A DNA stretch of 64,000 nt, taken from the NCBI GenBank assembly GCA_019638185.1, contig JAHBUH010000025.1:1-64000 (forward strand), written 5' to 3'. The notes below the pieces were generated by a model. It had not been told where the DNA came from. It did no database searches and saw nothing but the letters and a program-made list of their open reading frames with translations. Both the position numbers and the translations under genes were made by a program. This DNA is from Leadbetterella sp. GTDB taxonomy: Bacteria; Bacteroidota; Bacteroidia; Cytophagales; Spirosomataceae. The stretch's first letter is position 1. Each line of letters starts with the position of its first letter. This document shows, piece after piece, positions 1-9,173 of the stretch.

Positions 1-30
1 TTTGGGACTAAAAGGACATTAAAACTACTT

Positions 31-840
31 TTATAACCCAAGAATAGCTTCAAATCTTACTTGTTTTGCACAACCTTCTCTATCAGGATATATACTAATA
101 AAATCAATTTTAGACATAGTATATATGTCCTTTAAAGCACTTGCATAATGTTCTCTGGGTATAATGTATTTATAAAGAATAGGTTTATTAAGTTTATATA
201 CCGTATAGATTCTCTTTTCAAAAAAACTTACCAAGTCAACACCAAAATTGTCAATTCCGCTTATTTGTGTAAATAAGCCATCCTGAGCATCAATTCTACT
301 GTTCGGTAGCTTTTCATTCGGGATAACAAGTGAAAAACCATATCCTTCAAATATCTTAATCTCTCCACGTTCCTTTATCAAATTCTGCAAATATATATTT
401 TCGGCTAGTTCGTGCGTATTTTTTACTTTTAATGCGTAAACTGCCACGTCTGAATGCGTATTATTATACAAAATCTCGTCTGAAAAGGCAAAAAATGCCG
501 CTTTATTTACCGTTTTAGTCCAATCCAAAAAAGGAGTAGTCAGGCCATGATGCTGACCAATACCCCAGAAATCCTCACTGCTTGTAAATATATTGTTCTT
601 CTCTATCTTGTTGATCAACTTTTTGTACTTATCAAGCAAGCCTTCCACAGGATCTATTCCCCCTAAAGGAAGTGGTTTTGTTATGCCAAGCCTTTTTAGA
701 AATCTTTGTAAACTTGTTTCCAAATGCCAGTTCGCATCATTTTGCCCCCGAAAAACATAGTCTTGTTTATTATTCAACGCCTCAATCTTCTTTTTAAAAT
801 CTGCCCAACTGTTACATTTTATTTCTTTTAACACTTTCAT
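31..840 (-). CDS. FRG domain-containing protein
   Basis: A 269-residue protein with the FRG-domain signature. The name-giving F-R-G-Q lies at residues 30-33, followed by a W-x-L-x-[ST]-S-L-Q-R stretch, then the Q-H-H-G-L-x-T-P-x-L-D-W-T block around 96-108 and a conserved A-A-F-F-A-F helix. No signal peptide or membrane segment is visible, so it is probably cytosolic. The molecular activity of FRG domains is not settled, as far as I know. The start overlaps the stop of the upstream ATPase gene by four bases (ATGA), implying translational coupling. Base composition is much more AT-rich than hemW upstream, which suggests lateral acquisition. It lies close to the window edge, so further genes of the module may lie outside. 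Confidence 0.85.
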   Translation of the reverse strand: MKVLKEIKCNSWADFKKKIEALNNKQDYVFRGQNDANWHLETSLQRFLKRLGITKPLPLGGIDPVEGLLDKYKKLINKIEKNNIFTSSEDFWGIGQHHGLTTPFLDWTKTVNKAAFFAFSDEILYNNTHSDVAVYALKVKNTHELAENIYLQNLIKERGEIKIFEGYGFSLVIPNEKLPNSRIDAQDGLFTQISGIDNFGVDLVSFFEKRIYTVYKLNKPILYKYIIPREHYASALKDIYTMSKIDFISIYPDREGCAKQVRFEAILGL

Positions 841-2513
841 TTTGTTTCAAATGTTTTCATCTTAACTGGATTACCAATTGCTGACAATTGATAATAATCG
901 ATAAGAATGGAATGAAATGAATAGTTTTCTTTATCAAATGGTAATTTAAATTCTGTGGTATTCTCACTGAAAAATTTTGTATATACTTCATCCACATCAT
1001 ATCCTAGCAAGCCATTTTGCCACAAAATGTCAAAAAAATTCAGATCAGAATCGATTTCGAAGACTTCTTTTGTAAAGCGTCGAGCCTCTTTTAATTCCTC
1101 ATTTGAGAACCTGTCTTTTCCGATATGAGAAAAAATTTCCCTTATTTTATCAAGGAAGATATTGGAAAGATTTAAATATTCCTGATCTCCTGAGTAAGCC
1201 GAGGTATACATCTTATGGATCCCTAATTCAAAAGCTTGAGAAGGCATAAGATTTGCCGTTAAATGATTAGCTGATATCTGTATTTGTTCCTGTGCAAATC
1301 TTTTTGCAAAATGATGAACAATTTTTACTATATCCTTTTCAAAATTGGTAAAATCATTAGTCGTCTCTTTCAAGTTCCTGACTCGGTTGGATAGAGCATT
1401 TCCTAAAATGACAATGTCTCTTGGAATACAGCGGGTATGTCTAACAATATAATCTAAAACGTTTTCTTCAACATTTCTTTTAGTATTCCTTATAGCCCTC
1501 AGGCCTAACCAGTTCTCCTCTAAATCTTTCCCCTTTTTTATAAAATAGATAGGCTCCAAATGCCTTAATTTCTCTAGCAGAAGGTATTTGGCAGACTCAG
1601 TATTCCAGTGTAAAATGGTCACGTATGATGAGTCTAAATACCTTGTTTCATGCTCAGAATTTAAAATAGAACTATATACATTATCCCGTATTGAAATCAA
1701 AATATGTAACTTACCTCCAATAGCGGTGTCTCTCAGAAATTGCATTAAAGTATAAAAAAGCCCCTTTTGTGCTCTCAACCAGTAGGTTGGGGCATGTTGA
1801 TATTCTTCATCTATGGCATCAACAAAAAAGAAAAGAGGAACTCCATTTTTAATTATTTCTCCTAAATCAACATCCAGTTCATACCATAATATAGAGCTAG
1901 AGAGCTTATTGAAATCTTTGGCATCCTGAATATTGTTAATAATCTCTATTACCTGACTAAAAATAGGAATAGGCCGCTCAGCTTTAGATAAAATAGACTT
2001 ATATTTTTTCTTAAAATCGGAAGGGAGCTTTTTCTTAAAATCAGCCAGCTTAGCATTATGGAATATATGTATTACTACAGTTCGAATTATTGCCATTCGC
2101 CATAATATCCGCCACTTCTCCGTTAAAAATTCTCCATTAAATAATTGTGAAAACTTTAAAATATGATCAGTTTGCGGCCTTAGTTGCTCCAGATTCTCAA
2201 TGACAATCTCAAAGTTCTCTGTAAAAATACTGTTCTCTCTACGTAAATTAAGAAAATACCTTCTTAAGTATAGCGTTTTGCCACTACCTTTCTTCCCAAC
2301 AATTACTCTAAAATGCTCACTACCGTAATTTGAAATTCCACTGTTTTTAGCATTCATCTTTACGAAACCCTTACTTCCAACTTTGTCAGTATCTTCTACA
2401 CTGTTGGCTCGGGATGCATCCGGGCTTCCGAAGGGGTCTCGTAAACCCTGCTGATTAGGTTGGTTTTCAAAATAGTCAGTTTGAATCTTTAAGAAATCAT
2501 TTAAATCATCCAT
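837..2513 (-). CDS. P-loop ATPase partner of the FRG protein
   Basis: A 558-residue P-loop NTPase. The Walker A motif G-K-K-G-S-G-K-T is at residues 73-80 and a Walker B hydrophobic strand ending D-A-I-D-E-E is at about 226-237. Later come a sensor-like S-I-R-D-N segment and a C-R/I-P-R-D-I-V-I-L-G-N motif near 365-375, as seen in AAA+/STAND or ORC-like ATPases. The first 65 residues are hydrophilic and low in complexity; the C-terminal ~200 residues match no domain I recognise. It is translationally coupled to the FRG gene. I infer that the ATPase acts as sensor or motor and the FRG protein as effector. The P-loop fold is secure; the exact family and the job are not. Confidence 0.75.
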   Translation of the reverse strand: MDDLNDFLKIQTDYFENQPNQQGLRDPFGSPDASRANSVEDTDKVGSKGFVKMNAKNSGISNYGSEHFRVIVGKKGSGKTLYLRRYFLNLRRENSIFTENFEIVIENLEQLRPQTDHILKFSQLFNGEFLTEKWRILWRMAIIRTVVIHIFHNAKLADFKKKLPSDFKKKYKSILSKAERPIPIFSQVIEIINNIQDAKDFNKLSSSILWYELDVDLGEIIKNGVPLFFFVDAIDEEYQHAPTYWLRAQKGLFYTLMQFLRDTAIGGKLHILISIRDNVYSSILNSEHETRYLDSSYVTILHWNTESAKYLLLEKLRHLEPIYFIKKGKDLEENWLGLRAIRNTKRNVEENVLDYIVRHTRCIPRDIVILGNALSNRVRNLKETTNDFTNFEKDIVKIVHHFAKRFAQEQIQISANHLTANLMPSQAFELGIHKMYTSAYSGDQEYLNLSNIFLDKIREIFSHIGKDRFSNEELKEARRFTKEVFEIDSDLNFFDILWQNGLLGYDVDEVYTKFFSENTTEFKLPFDKENYSFHSILIDYYQLSAIGNPVKMKTFETK

Positions 2514-2799
2514 ACCAGAAATATTAAAATTTTACAGAGAATTTCCTCTTGATTGGATAGATTAGCCATCCAAAAGATAAGATAGAAAAAATGAATCGGA
2601 TTAACTCCTTTTATACCGGATTAGAAAATAGGAATTATTTAGAAAAAGGGAGTTTCGCATAGTTTATAATGGTTTTTTGCGTGCAATATATAAGAATACA
2701 AATTAAAAATAGAATAATATTGCGAAAATTTAGTATTTGTTATATTATTGGCGTAAAACTTTCTAAATAATTATGCCCAACGAAATAAAATAATGTGAT
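2514..2799. other. AT-rich intergenic region upstream of the ATPase/FRG pair
   Basis: These 286 bases separate hemW from the ATPase gene, both read on the minus strand. The segment is strongly AT-rich, holds no convincing ORF and shows no clear TAnnTTTG box or terminator hairpin. It probably holds the promoter of the ATPase/FRG pair and marks the edge of the AT-rich block. I see nothing else in it. Confidence 0.5.
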
Positions 2800-3945
2800 T
2801 TAATCCATTATGATGAATAGTTCCTCCACTATTCTATCTGTCAAAATCCTAACTTCCTGAGGAATAAAAATGAAATCGCCTTTTTGCTTCAGCAACTGCT
2901 GCGATTTAAGCTTCTCAAGAGTATCCCGGAAACCGGCCGGAAGGTTCGGTTCTATCCGGGATACTTTATTTAGGGAAACGCCCCAGATGGTTCGTAAACC
3001 GGTGAGCAGGTAATCATTTACTTTCTCAAAAGAGGTGAGGACCTCGGTTTCAAATTCCGGACTCCCGGATTCCACGCCCTCCATATAGCGGTGGTTATGG
3101 GCCACATTCCACTGGCGCGACTCCCCGTTATACGAATGGGCCGAGGGCCCCACGCCCAGGTATTCATCCCCCGACCAGTAGGAGGTGTTATGCACCGCAT
3201 ACTTCTGATTCCGGGCGAAATTCGAGATCTCATACTGCTCAAAGCCCATGGCGGCCAGTTCTCCTGTAACGATCTTATATTGCTCCACCGCATAATCGTC
3301 CGGGATGGCTGCCAGCTTCTCTTTAGCCGCCCACCGGCCAAAAACCGTGTCTTCTTCAATGGTCAGGTTATAGGCCGAGATATGCTGAAGGCCAAACGGG
3401 CGCAGGATCTCAATATCTTTCCGCAGGATTTCCGCCTGTCGCTTCTCATCCAGGTGAAACCCGGTTTTGGCATAGATCAGGTCTACGGAAGAAGTCTCAA
3501 AACCTTTATCCAGGATCAGTTCCAGCGCTTTTAAAGCTTCGCTGGACGAGTGGGCCCGGTTCATAAATTTCAAAAAAACTTCGTTAAAAGTCTGTATACC
3601 TAAACTTATGCGATTAATTCCTAAGGAATACCAAAAGTCCAGTCGCTCCGGGGTGACATCGTCAGGGTTAGCCTCCAGGGTCACTTCCTTCAGGTTATCC
3701 ACCGTATACACCTCACGGATGGCCCTGAACAGGCTTTCCAGCTCGGAGTTAGAAAGAATAGAAGGTGATCCGCCCCCAAAATAAAGGGTTTCGAGCTTTT
3801 TTTCTCCTAAATAGTTGGATTTTAACGCTATCTCCCGACCGATAGCTTTGACCATCCGCTCCTTATACGACAGGTTCGTACTGAAATGGAAGTCACAGTA
3901 ATGGCAGGCTTGTTTGCAGAAGGGAATATGGAGGTATAAATGCAT
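2800..3945 (-). CDS. hemW: Radical SAM heme chaperone HemW
   Basis: A 381-residue radical SAM protein. The N-terminal C-x3-C-x2-C cluster motif is at Cys10, Cys14 and Cys17, followed by D-F as in HemW, whereas true HemN has an extra Cys after the third. A glycine-rich F-G-G-G-S-P-S segment binds AdoMet, and a HemN C-terminal domain follows, with W-G-V-S and F-I-P-Q near the end. HemW proteins bind heme and deliver it to cytochromes, rather than oxidising coproporphyrinogen. The gene starts nine bases after the stop of the upstream methyltransferase gene, so the two are probably cotranscribed. Length is normal for the family. Confidence 0.9.
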   Translation of the reverse strand: MHLYLHIPFCKQACHYCDFHFSTNLSYKERMVKAIGREIALKSNYLGEKKLETLYFGGGSPSILSNSELESLFRAIREVYTVDNLKEVTLEANPDDVTPERLDFWYSLGINRISLGIQTFNEVFLKFMNRAHSSSEALKALELILDKGFETSSVDLIYAKTGFHLDEKRQAEILRKDIEILRPFGLQHISAYNLTIEEDTVFGRWAAKEKLAAIPDDYAVEQYKIVTGELAAMGFEQYEISNFARNQKYAVHNTSYWSGDEYLGVGPSAHSYNGESRQWNVAHNHRYMEGVESGSPEFETEVLTSFEKVNDYLLTGLRTIWGVSLNKVSRIEPNLPAGFRDTLEKLKSQQLLKQKGDFIFIPQEVRILTDRIVEELFIIMD

Positions 3946-3954
3946 TCCGGCCCA

Positions 3955-4728
3955 CTACTTGGTGGCCACAAAAAAGTAATCGATACACTTCTCCGGCTCG
4001 TTACTGAGGTAATGATCATCCCAGTTGATGGCCGCCGCCAGGCTTCCCGGCTCAGCCAGCAGCTTATTGCGGTTAAAACGATTCAGCAGCTCGTAGGGAA
4101 CCCGGAGCATCCAGGCAGGAAGCCTGTGCTGAAGATCCAGGACATCCCAACGCATGATTTTCCTGACCGAAGCCTTGTTTTGCTCATAATAGGCCCACAC
4201 CTTATCGTTTCCACCTACACCTTTGGCATCCAGCTCCCGGAAGTACTTCTTCATCAGGGTTTTCAGCTCCTCAGTGCGGTATTCACGGATATGCCAGGGG
4301 TTGCGGCTCAGGGAATAATCCCTGTTTACGGTGGTCAGCAGGATCTTTCCACCCGGCTTCAGTACCCGGTGCGCTTCCTGCAGGAACTTATGGTCATCCC
4401 GGATATGCTCTATCACCTGGAAAGTCACCACAAAATCAAAGGTATTATCGGCAAACTCGTCCAGGTAGGGGAGATCCACCGTATTAAAATAATGATCGGG
4501 GTATTTTTCCTGCAGCGCCCGGATCAGCGGCTCATTCTTATCCAGCCCGGTAAAATGATCACAGGCGCGGATCAGCTTTTCCACACCGCGCCCCCAGCCG
4601 CAGCCCAGCTCCAGCACTTTCCCGCTGATGATTTTGGCCGCTTCCTCATACGGAAAATACAGCCGCTGATGAACGGGGTTATCGGAAGGAATCTCTGCAC
4701 TGGTGATCTCGGTGGTAGCGTATGCCAT
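3955..4728 (-). CDS. Class I SAM-dependent methyltransferase
   Basis: A 257-residue soluble methyltransferase of the Methyltransf_11/25 type. Motif I V-L-E-L-G-C-G-W-G-R-G sits at about residues 38-48, motif II ends with a D-L-P-Y-L-D stretch, and V-T-F-Q-V-I-E-H-I plus K-P-G-G-K-I-L-L-T-T follow as motifs III and IV. The C-terminal half is family-specific and ends with an aromatic strand. The substrate cannot be read from the sequence; small molecules, quinones, lipids or protein are all possible. It lies directly upstream of hemW on the same strand, so it is probably expressed with it, but no shared pathway is evident. Confidence 0.75.
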   Translation of the reverse strand: MAYATTEITSAEIPSDNPVHQRLYFPYEEAAKIISGKVLELGCGWGRGVEKLIRACDHFTGLDKNEPLIRALQEKYPDHYFNTVDLPYLDEFADNTFDFVVTFQVIEHIRDDHKFLQEAHRVLKPGGKILLTTVNRDYSLSRNPWHIREYRTEELKTLMKKYFRELDAKGVGGNDKVWAYYEQNKASVRKIMRWDVLDLQHRLPAWMLRVPYELLNRFNRNKLLAEPGSLAAAINWDDHYLSNEPEKCIDYFFVATK

Positions 4729-4862
4729 CTTACTGGAAATTAAAGTGCAAAAATAAGGGATATTTCCGACTAAACCACGTGCCAGGGGTAGTTACCGAAG
4801 GGAATTTTTAAGCCCCGGTTTTCGTTGTATATCATAGTAATAACAGAACCATTTACACATTA

Positions 4863-6044
4863 ATGAAAAAAAGTATCCCGTTAATAGCACTTTGTGCACT
4901 CTGTTCCTGTCAATCTAAAAACCAACAGCAACCCCCCCGTACCGCAGAATTTCCCGTAGTGGAAGTGACCCAAAAGACCGTGACCGGCTATGACGAATTC
5001 CCGGTAACCATCAAAGGCATCAACAATAACGATGTGCGGGCCAAAATCCAGGGCTATATCCGGAAGGTGTATGTAGACGAAGGACAGCCCGTATCCGCCG
5101 GAACGCCGTTATTCCAGCTGGAAACCAACATCCTGAACCAGAATGCCGATGCCGCCCTGGCCGCCGTGACCGCCAGCGAGGCCGGTATTGAAGCAGCCGA
5201 TGCCGCCGTAAAAGCAGCCGAAGTGGAAGTCCGGAAGCTGACCCCGCTGGTGGAAAAGAACATCATAGGCGGTGTGCAGCTGGAAACTGCCAAAGCTAAC
5301 CTGGCGCGAGCCCAGGCAGCTTATGCCCAGGCCGTAGCGGCGAAAAGCCAGGCCAGCTCTACCTTAAAAGGAATCCGGGAGAACATTAATTTCTCTATGG
5401 TCAAAAGCCCCATCAAAGGCATAGTAGGCGCCATGCCTTTCCGCGAAGGCAGCCTCGTAGGCCCTTCTGACCCTACTCCGCTGACCACCGTTTCAGAAAC
5501 CAGCGCCGTATACGCCTATTTCTCCATGAATGAAAAGGAATACCTTGATTTCCTGGAAAGGACGCCCGGTGCTTCCGTAAAAGAAAAGCTCAAAAACATT
5601 CCGCCGGTAGAACTGGTGCTGGCTAACGGCCAGACCTACCCGGAGAAAGGAAATGTCAAAGCCGTGACCGGCCAGATCGATGCCGCCACAGGCAGCATCC
5701 AGTTCAGGGTTACGTTTTCCAATTCCACGGGACTGCTGAGTAACGGTAATTCCGGTAAGATACGCATCCCTAAAACCTATGAAAACGCCATAATATTTCC
5801 TGAAATGTCGGTTTTCGAACGCCAGGGTAGCTACTACGTGTATACCGTAGCCAAAGACACGGCTTATATGACGCGGGTGAATATCACGGACCGGACCGAT
5901 AACCTGGTGGTAGCAGCAGGAGGCGTGAAGCCGGGCGACCTGGTGGTGACCCAGGGCACGGCCAACCTGCGCGATAAAACACCGGTGAAGCCTCAAAAAC
6001 AGGATTTAGACCAACTATTAAACACACTTAAACCTGTATTCTAA
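4863..6044 (+). CDS. RND efflux periplasmic adaptor (AcrA/MexA-like)
   Basis: A 393-residue lipoprotein adaptor. A signal peptide ends in a lipobox with the modified Cys near residue 16. A lipoyl/barrel-sandwich half-domain follows around G-Y-I-R-K-V-Y-V-D-E-G-Q-P-V-S-A-G, then a long Ala-rich alpha-hairpin (about 90-165), the second lipoyl half with I-N-F-S-M-V-K-S-P, and beta-barrel and membrane-proximal domains. It bridges the inner-membrane pump and the outer-membrane channel. The pump gene starts three bases after its stop codon, so this is the first gene of a three-gene efflux operon. The exported substrates cannot be predicted. No local regulator gene accompanies the operon. Confidence 0.92.
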   Translation: MKKSIPLIALCALCSCQSKNQQQPPRTAEFPVVEVTQKTVTGYDEFPVTIKGINNNDVRAKIQGYIRKVYVDEGQPVSAGTPLFQLETNILNQNADAALAAVTASEAGIEAADAAVKAAEVEVRKLTPLVEKNIIGGVQLETAKANLARAQAAYAQAVAAKSQASSTLKGIRENINFSMVKSPIKGIVGAMPFREGSLVGPSDPTPLTTVSETSAVYAYFSMNEKEYLDFLERTPGASVKEKLKNIPPVELVLANGQTYPEKGNVKAVTGQIDAATGSIQFRVTFSNSTGLLSNGNSGKIRIPKTYENAIIFPEMSVFERQGSYYVYTVAKDTAYMTRVNITDRTDNLVVAAGGVKPGDLVVTQGTANLRDKTPVKPQKQDLDQLLNTLKPVF

Positions 6045-6047
6045 GCC

Positions 6048-9000
6048 ATGTTAAAAACATTCATAGAAAGGCCGGTATTTTCATCGGTTATTTCTGTATT
6101 AATCGTCATACTGGGTTTACTGGGGCTGTATATCCTGCCCGTTTCGCAATACCCGGAAATTGCCCCGCCTACCGTGCAGGTAATGGCTAACTATCCCGGG
6201 GCTAACGCACAGACCGTGCTGGAAAGCGTAATTGTACCCATAGAAGAGCAGATAAACGGGGTGGAAGGCATGGATTACATCTCCTCTACGGCCTCTAATA
6301 ACGGATCTGCCACCATCCAGGTGATCTTTAAGCAGGGCATAAACCCGGATATCGCTACCGTAAACGTACAAAACCGCGTTTCCCGGGCTACGCCGCTGCT
6401 TCCCGCTGAAGTGACACGCTCCGGTGTAACCACTCAAAAACAGCAGACCAGCGCCCTGATGTTCCTTTCTTTTTATTCTTCCAGCAAGGAGTACGACGCT
6501 ACTTATATCCAGAATTACCTGAATATAAACGTTATACCGGTTCTGAAGCGGGTAAACGGGGTAGGGGATGCCACGGCCTTCGGCCAGAAAATCTACTCCA
6601 TGCGGGTATGGCTGGATCCGGTTAAAATGGCTGCCTATGGCCTGGTTCCGGCTAACATCACCCAGGCCATTAACGAACAGAGCCTGGAGGCGGCTGCCGG
6701 CCAACTGGGTGAAAATGACGGCGCCTCTTTCCAGTACATCCTGAAATACGGGGGTAAATACCGTACCGAAGACCAATACGAGAATATCGTGGTGAAAGCG
6801 TTACCCGGCGGACAGGTGCTGTACCTGAAAGATGTGGCTAAAATAGAGCTGGGCTCCCTGTCTTACTCCGGAAACGGCGAGCTGAACGGCCGACCCTCGG
6901 TGACCATTGCCGTATACCAGACGCCCGGTTCCAATGCCCAGCAGATCAATAACGACCTGAAAGTAGAATTGGAAAAGATAGGCACGCAGCTGCCATCCGG
7001 AATAGGTTACATCATTAACTTTGATACCAATGAGTTCCTGGATGCCTCCATTTCCAAAGTAGTCAGTACGCTGATTGAGGCCTTCTTACTGGTTTTTGTG
7101 GTGGTATTTATCTTTCTCCAGGATATCCGGTCCACCCTGGTGCCGCTCATTGCTGTGCCCGTGTCTATTATCGGTACGTTCTTTTTCCTGACGCTCTTCG
7201 GGTTCTCCCTGAACCTGCTGACACTCTTTGCGTTGGTGCTGGCCATTGGTATCGTGGTGGATGACGCCATTGTGGTGGTGGAAGCCATCCACGCCAAAAT
7301 GGAAACCACTAAGCTGAACGCCAAAGAAGCTTCCATCAGCGCCATGGGGGAGATCTCCACGGCCATTGTTTCCATTACCCTGGTGATGGCCGCCGTGTTT
7401 ATCCCGGTAACCTTCATTACCGGGCCCACCGGCGTATTCTACAAGCAGTTCGGTATCACGCTCATTGTAGCCATATTTATCTCAGCGGTGAACGCCCTTA
7501 CCCTCAGCCCGGCCCTATGCGCGCTGTTTCTCAAACCGCACGAAGAGGAGGAGCACCGGAAGGGCTTTGTGCAGCGTTTCTTTACTGCCTTCAACACGGG
7601 ATTTGAGACCATGACCCGGAAATATTCCCGCTCTTTCAGCTTCCTTTTCCGGAACAAATGGGTCACCGCGCTGATATTGGTACTCTGCCTGGGCCTGGTG
7701 TATATTTCCAACAAAACCATGCCCTCCGGCTTTGTGCCTAACGAAGACCGGGGCTTCCTTTTCGGAAACGTGGAGCTTCCGCCGGGCGCCTCTACTGACC
7801 GCGTCTACTACCTGCTGAGGGATTTCGAAAGCAAGGCCATGAAGATCAAAGGCATTAACAATGTGACCGCCATCACCGGCAATAACTTTATTTCCGGGGC
7901 AGGGGCTAACCACGGCATGCTGCTGATCAAATTAGACGGATTTAAAGACAGAACCACCCCGGAAACGGCTATTACTTCCATCATCGGGCAGCTGTTTGCC
8001 CTGGCGGGAAAAGACTTTAAAGACGCCAAAATGGCCTTCTTCCAGCCGCCCAGCATTCCCGGTTTCGGAGCATCGGCCGGTTTTGAAATGAAGCTCATGG
8101 ACCGGTCAGGCGGCGATCTCAAGCGACTGGATGAAATGACCCAGGGCTACCTGGCCGAGCTCACCAAAAGGCCCGAGGTACAATACGCCCAGTCTTCGCT
8201 GAATACCAACTACGCCCAGTACGAGATCAAGCTGGATGTGGAGCGGGCCAAGCGCTCCGGTGTAACGGTTAACGGGATCCTGTCGGCCCTCCAGGGGTAC
8301 ATCGGCGGTATCTACGCCGCTGACTTTGTGCGCTTTGGCAAGCAATACCGCGTCATGATCCAGTCGCTGCCGGCAGACCGGCGCGACGAATCCAGCCTGA
8401 ACAGCATCTTTGTCACTACCTCCACAGGTCAGATGGCGCCCATCACCCAGTTTGTAACCCTGCAACGAGTGTATGGACCGCAGTCGGTTAACCGCTTCAA
8501 CCTCTTCACCACGGCCAATATCTCCGGTGCCACTAACCCGGGTTACTCCAGCGGTGACGCCATTAAAGCCATAAATGAGGTGGCGGCTACGCAGTTGAGC
8601 CAGGATTTTGCCGTAGACTTCACCGGCCTTACGCGGGAAGAGCTGCGGGCTGGCTCCCAGACCCTGCTTATCTTTACGCTCTGTGTGGTATTTGTGTACT
8701 TTATCCTGTCGGCCCAGTACGAAAGCTACATCCTGCCGCTATCGGTTATTCTTTCCCTGCCCGCCGGGATCATGGGCGCCTACCTGTCCCAAAAGCTGGC
8801 CGGCCTGGAAAACAACATCTACTTCCAGATAGCCCTGGTCATGCTGGTGGGCCTTTTGGCTAAAAACGCCATCCTGATCGTGGAATTCGCCATCCAGCGG
8901 CGCCATCACGGTGAATCCATCACCCAGGCCGCCATAAACGGCGCTATCTCCCGTTTACGGCCTATCCTGATGACTTCCTTTGCCTTTATCCTGGGCCTGA

Positions 9001-9173
9001 TGCCCCTGGTATTTGCCTCCGGGGTAGGGTATATCGGGAACCGGTCGGTAGGTACCGGGGCGGCTTTCGGCCTCCTGGTAGGAACCCTCATCGGGGTATT
9101 CATCATTCCCGTACTGTTTGTGATCTTCCAGACCCTGCAGGAAAAAATTAAACCCGTATCCCCAAGCAAATGA
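6048..9173 (+). CDS. RND multidrug efflux pump, inner-membrane transporter (AcrB-like)
   Basis: A 1041-residue HAE1-type RND permease. It begins M-L-K-T-F-I-E-R-P-V-F as in AcrB relatives and has the first transmembrane helix at about 10-30 and two large periplasmic loops. The TM4 proton-relay motif G-I-V-V-D-D-A-I-V-V-V-E is near residue 400, carrying the two essential aspartates. The TM10-11 block with L-L-A-K-N-A-I-L-I-V-E-F supplies the relay lysine. It pumps hydrophobic compounds from the periplasm or inner leaflet using the proton gradient. The stop overlaps the start of the outer-membrane factor gene (ATGA). Length and motifs indicate an intact gene. Confidence 0.95.
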   Translation: MLKTFIERPVFSSVISVLIVILGLLGLYILPVSQYPEIAPPTVQVMANYPGANAQTVLESVIVPIEEQINGVEGMDYISSTASNNGSATIQVIFKQGINPDIATVNVQNRVSRATPLLPAEVTRSGVTTQKQQTSALMFLSFYSSSKEYDATYIQNYLNINVIPVLKRVNGVGDATAFGQKIYSMRVWLDPVKMAAYGLVPANITQAINEQSLEAAAGQLGENDGASFQYILKYGGKYRTEDQYENIVVKALPGGQVLYLKDVAKIELGSLSYSGNGELNGRPSVTIAVYQTPGSNAQQINNDLKVELEKIGTQLPSGIGYIINFDTNEFLDASISKVVSTLIEAFLLVFVVVFIFLQDIRSTLVPLIAVPVSIIGTFFFLTLFGFSLNLLTLFALVLAIGIVVDDAIVVVEAIHAKMETTKLNAKEASISAMGEISTAIVSITLVMAAVFIPVTFITGPTGVFYKQFGITLIVAIFISAVNALTLSPALCALFLKPHEEEEHRKGFVQRFFTAFNTGFETMTRKYSRSFSFLFRNKWVTALILVLCLGLVYISNKTMPSGFVPNEDRGFLFGNVELPPGASTDRVYYLLRDFESKAMKIKGINNVTAITGNNFISGAGANHGMLLIKLDGFKDRTTPETAITSIIGQLFALAGKDFKDAKMAFFQPPSIPGFGASAGFEMKLMDRSGGDLKRLDEMTQGYLAELTKRPEVQYAQSSLNTNYAQYEIKLDVERAKRSGVTVNGILSALQGYIGGIYAADFVRFGKQYRVMIQSLPADRRDESSLNSIFVTTSTGQMAPITQFVTLQRVYGPQSVNRFNLFTTANISGATNPGYSSGDAIKAINEVAATQLSQDFAVDFTGLTREELRAGSQTLLIFTLCVVFVYFILSAQYESYILPLSVILSLPAGIMGAYLSQKLAGLENNIYFQIALVMLVGLLAKNAILIVEFAIQRRHHGESITQAAINGAISRLRPILMTSFAFILGLMPLVFASGVGYIGNRSVGTGAAFGLLVGTLIGVFIIPVLFVIFQTLQEKIKPVSPSK

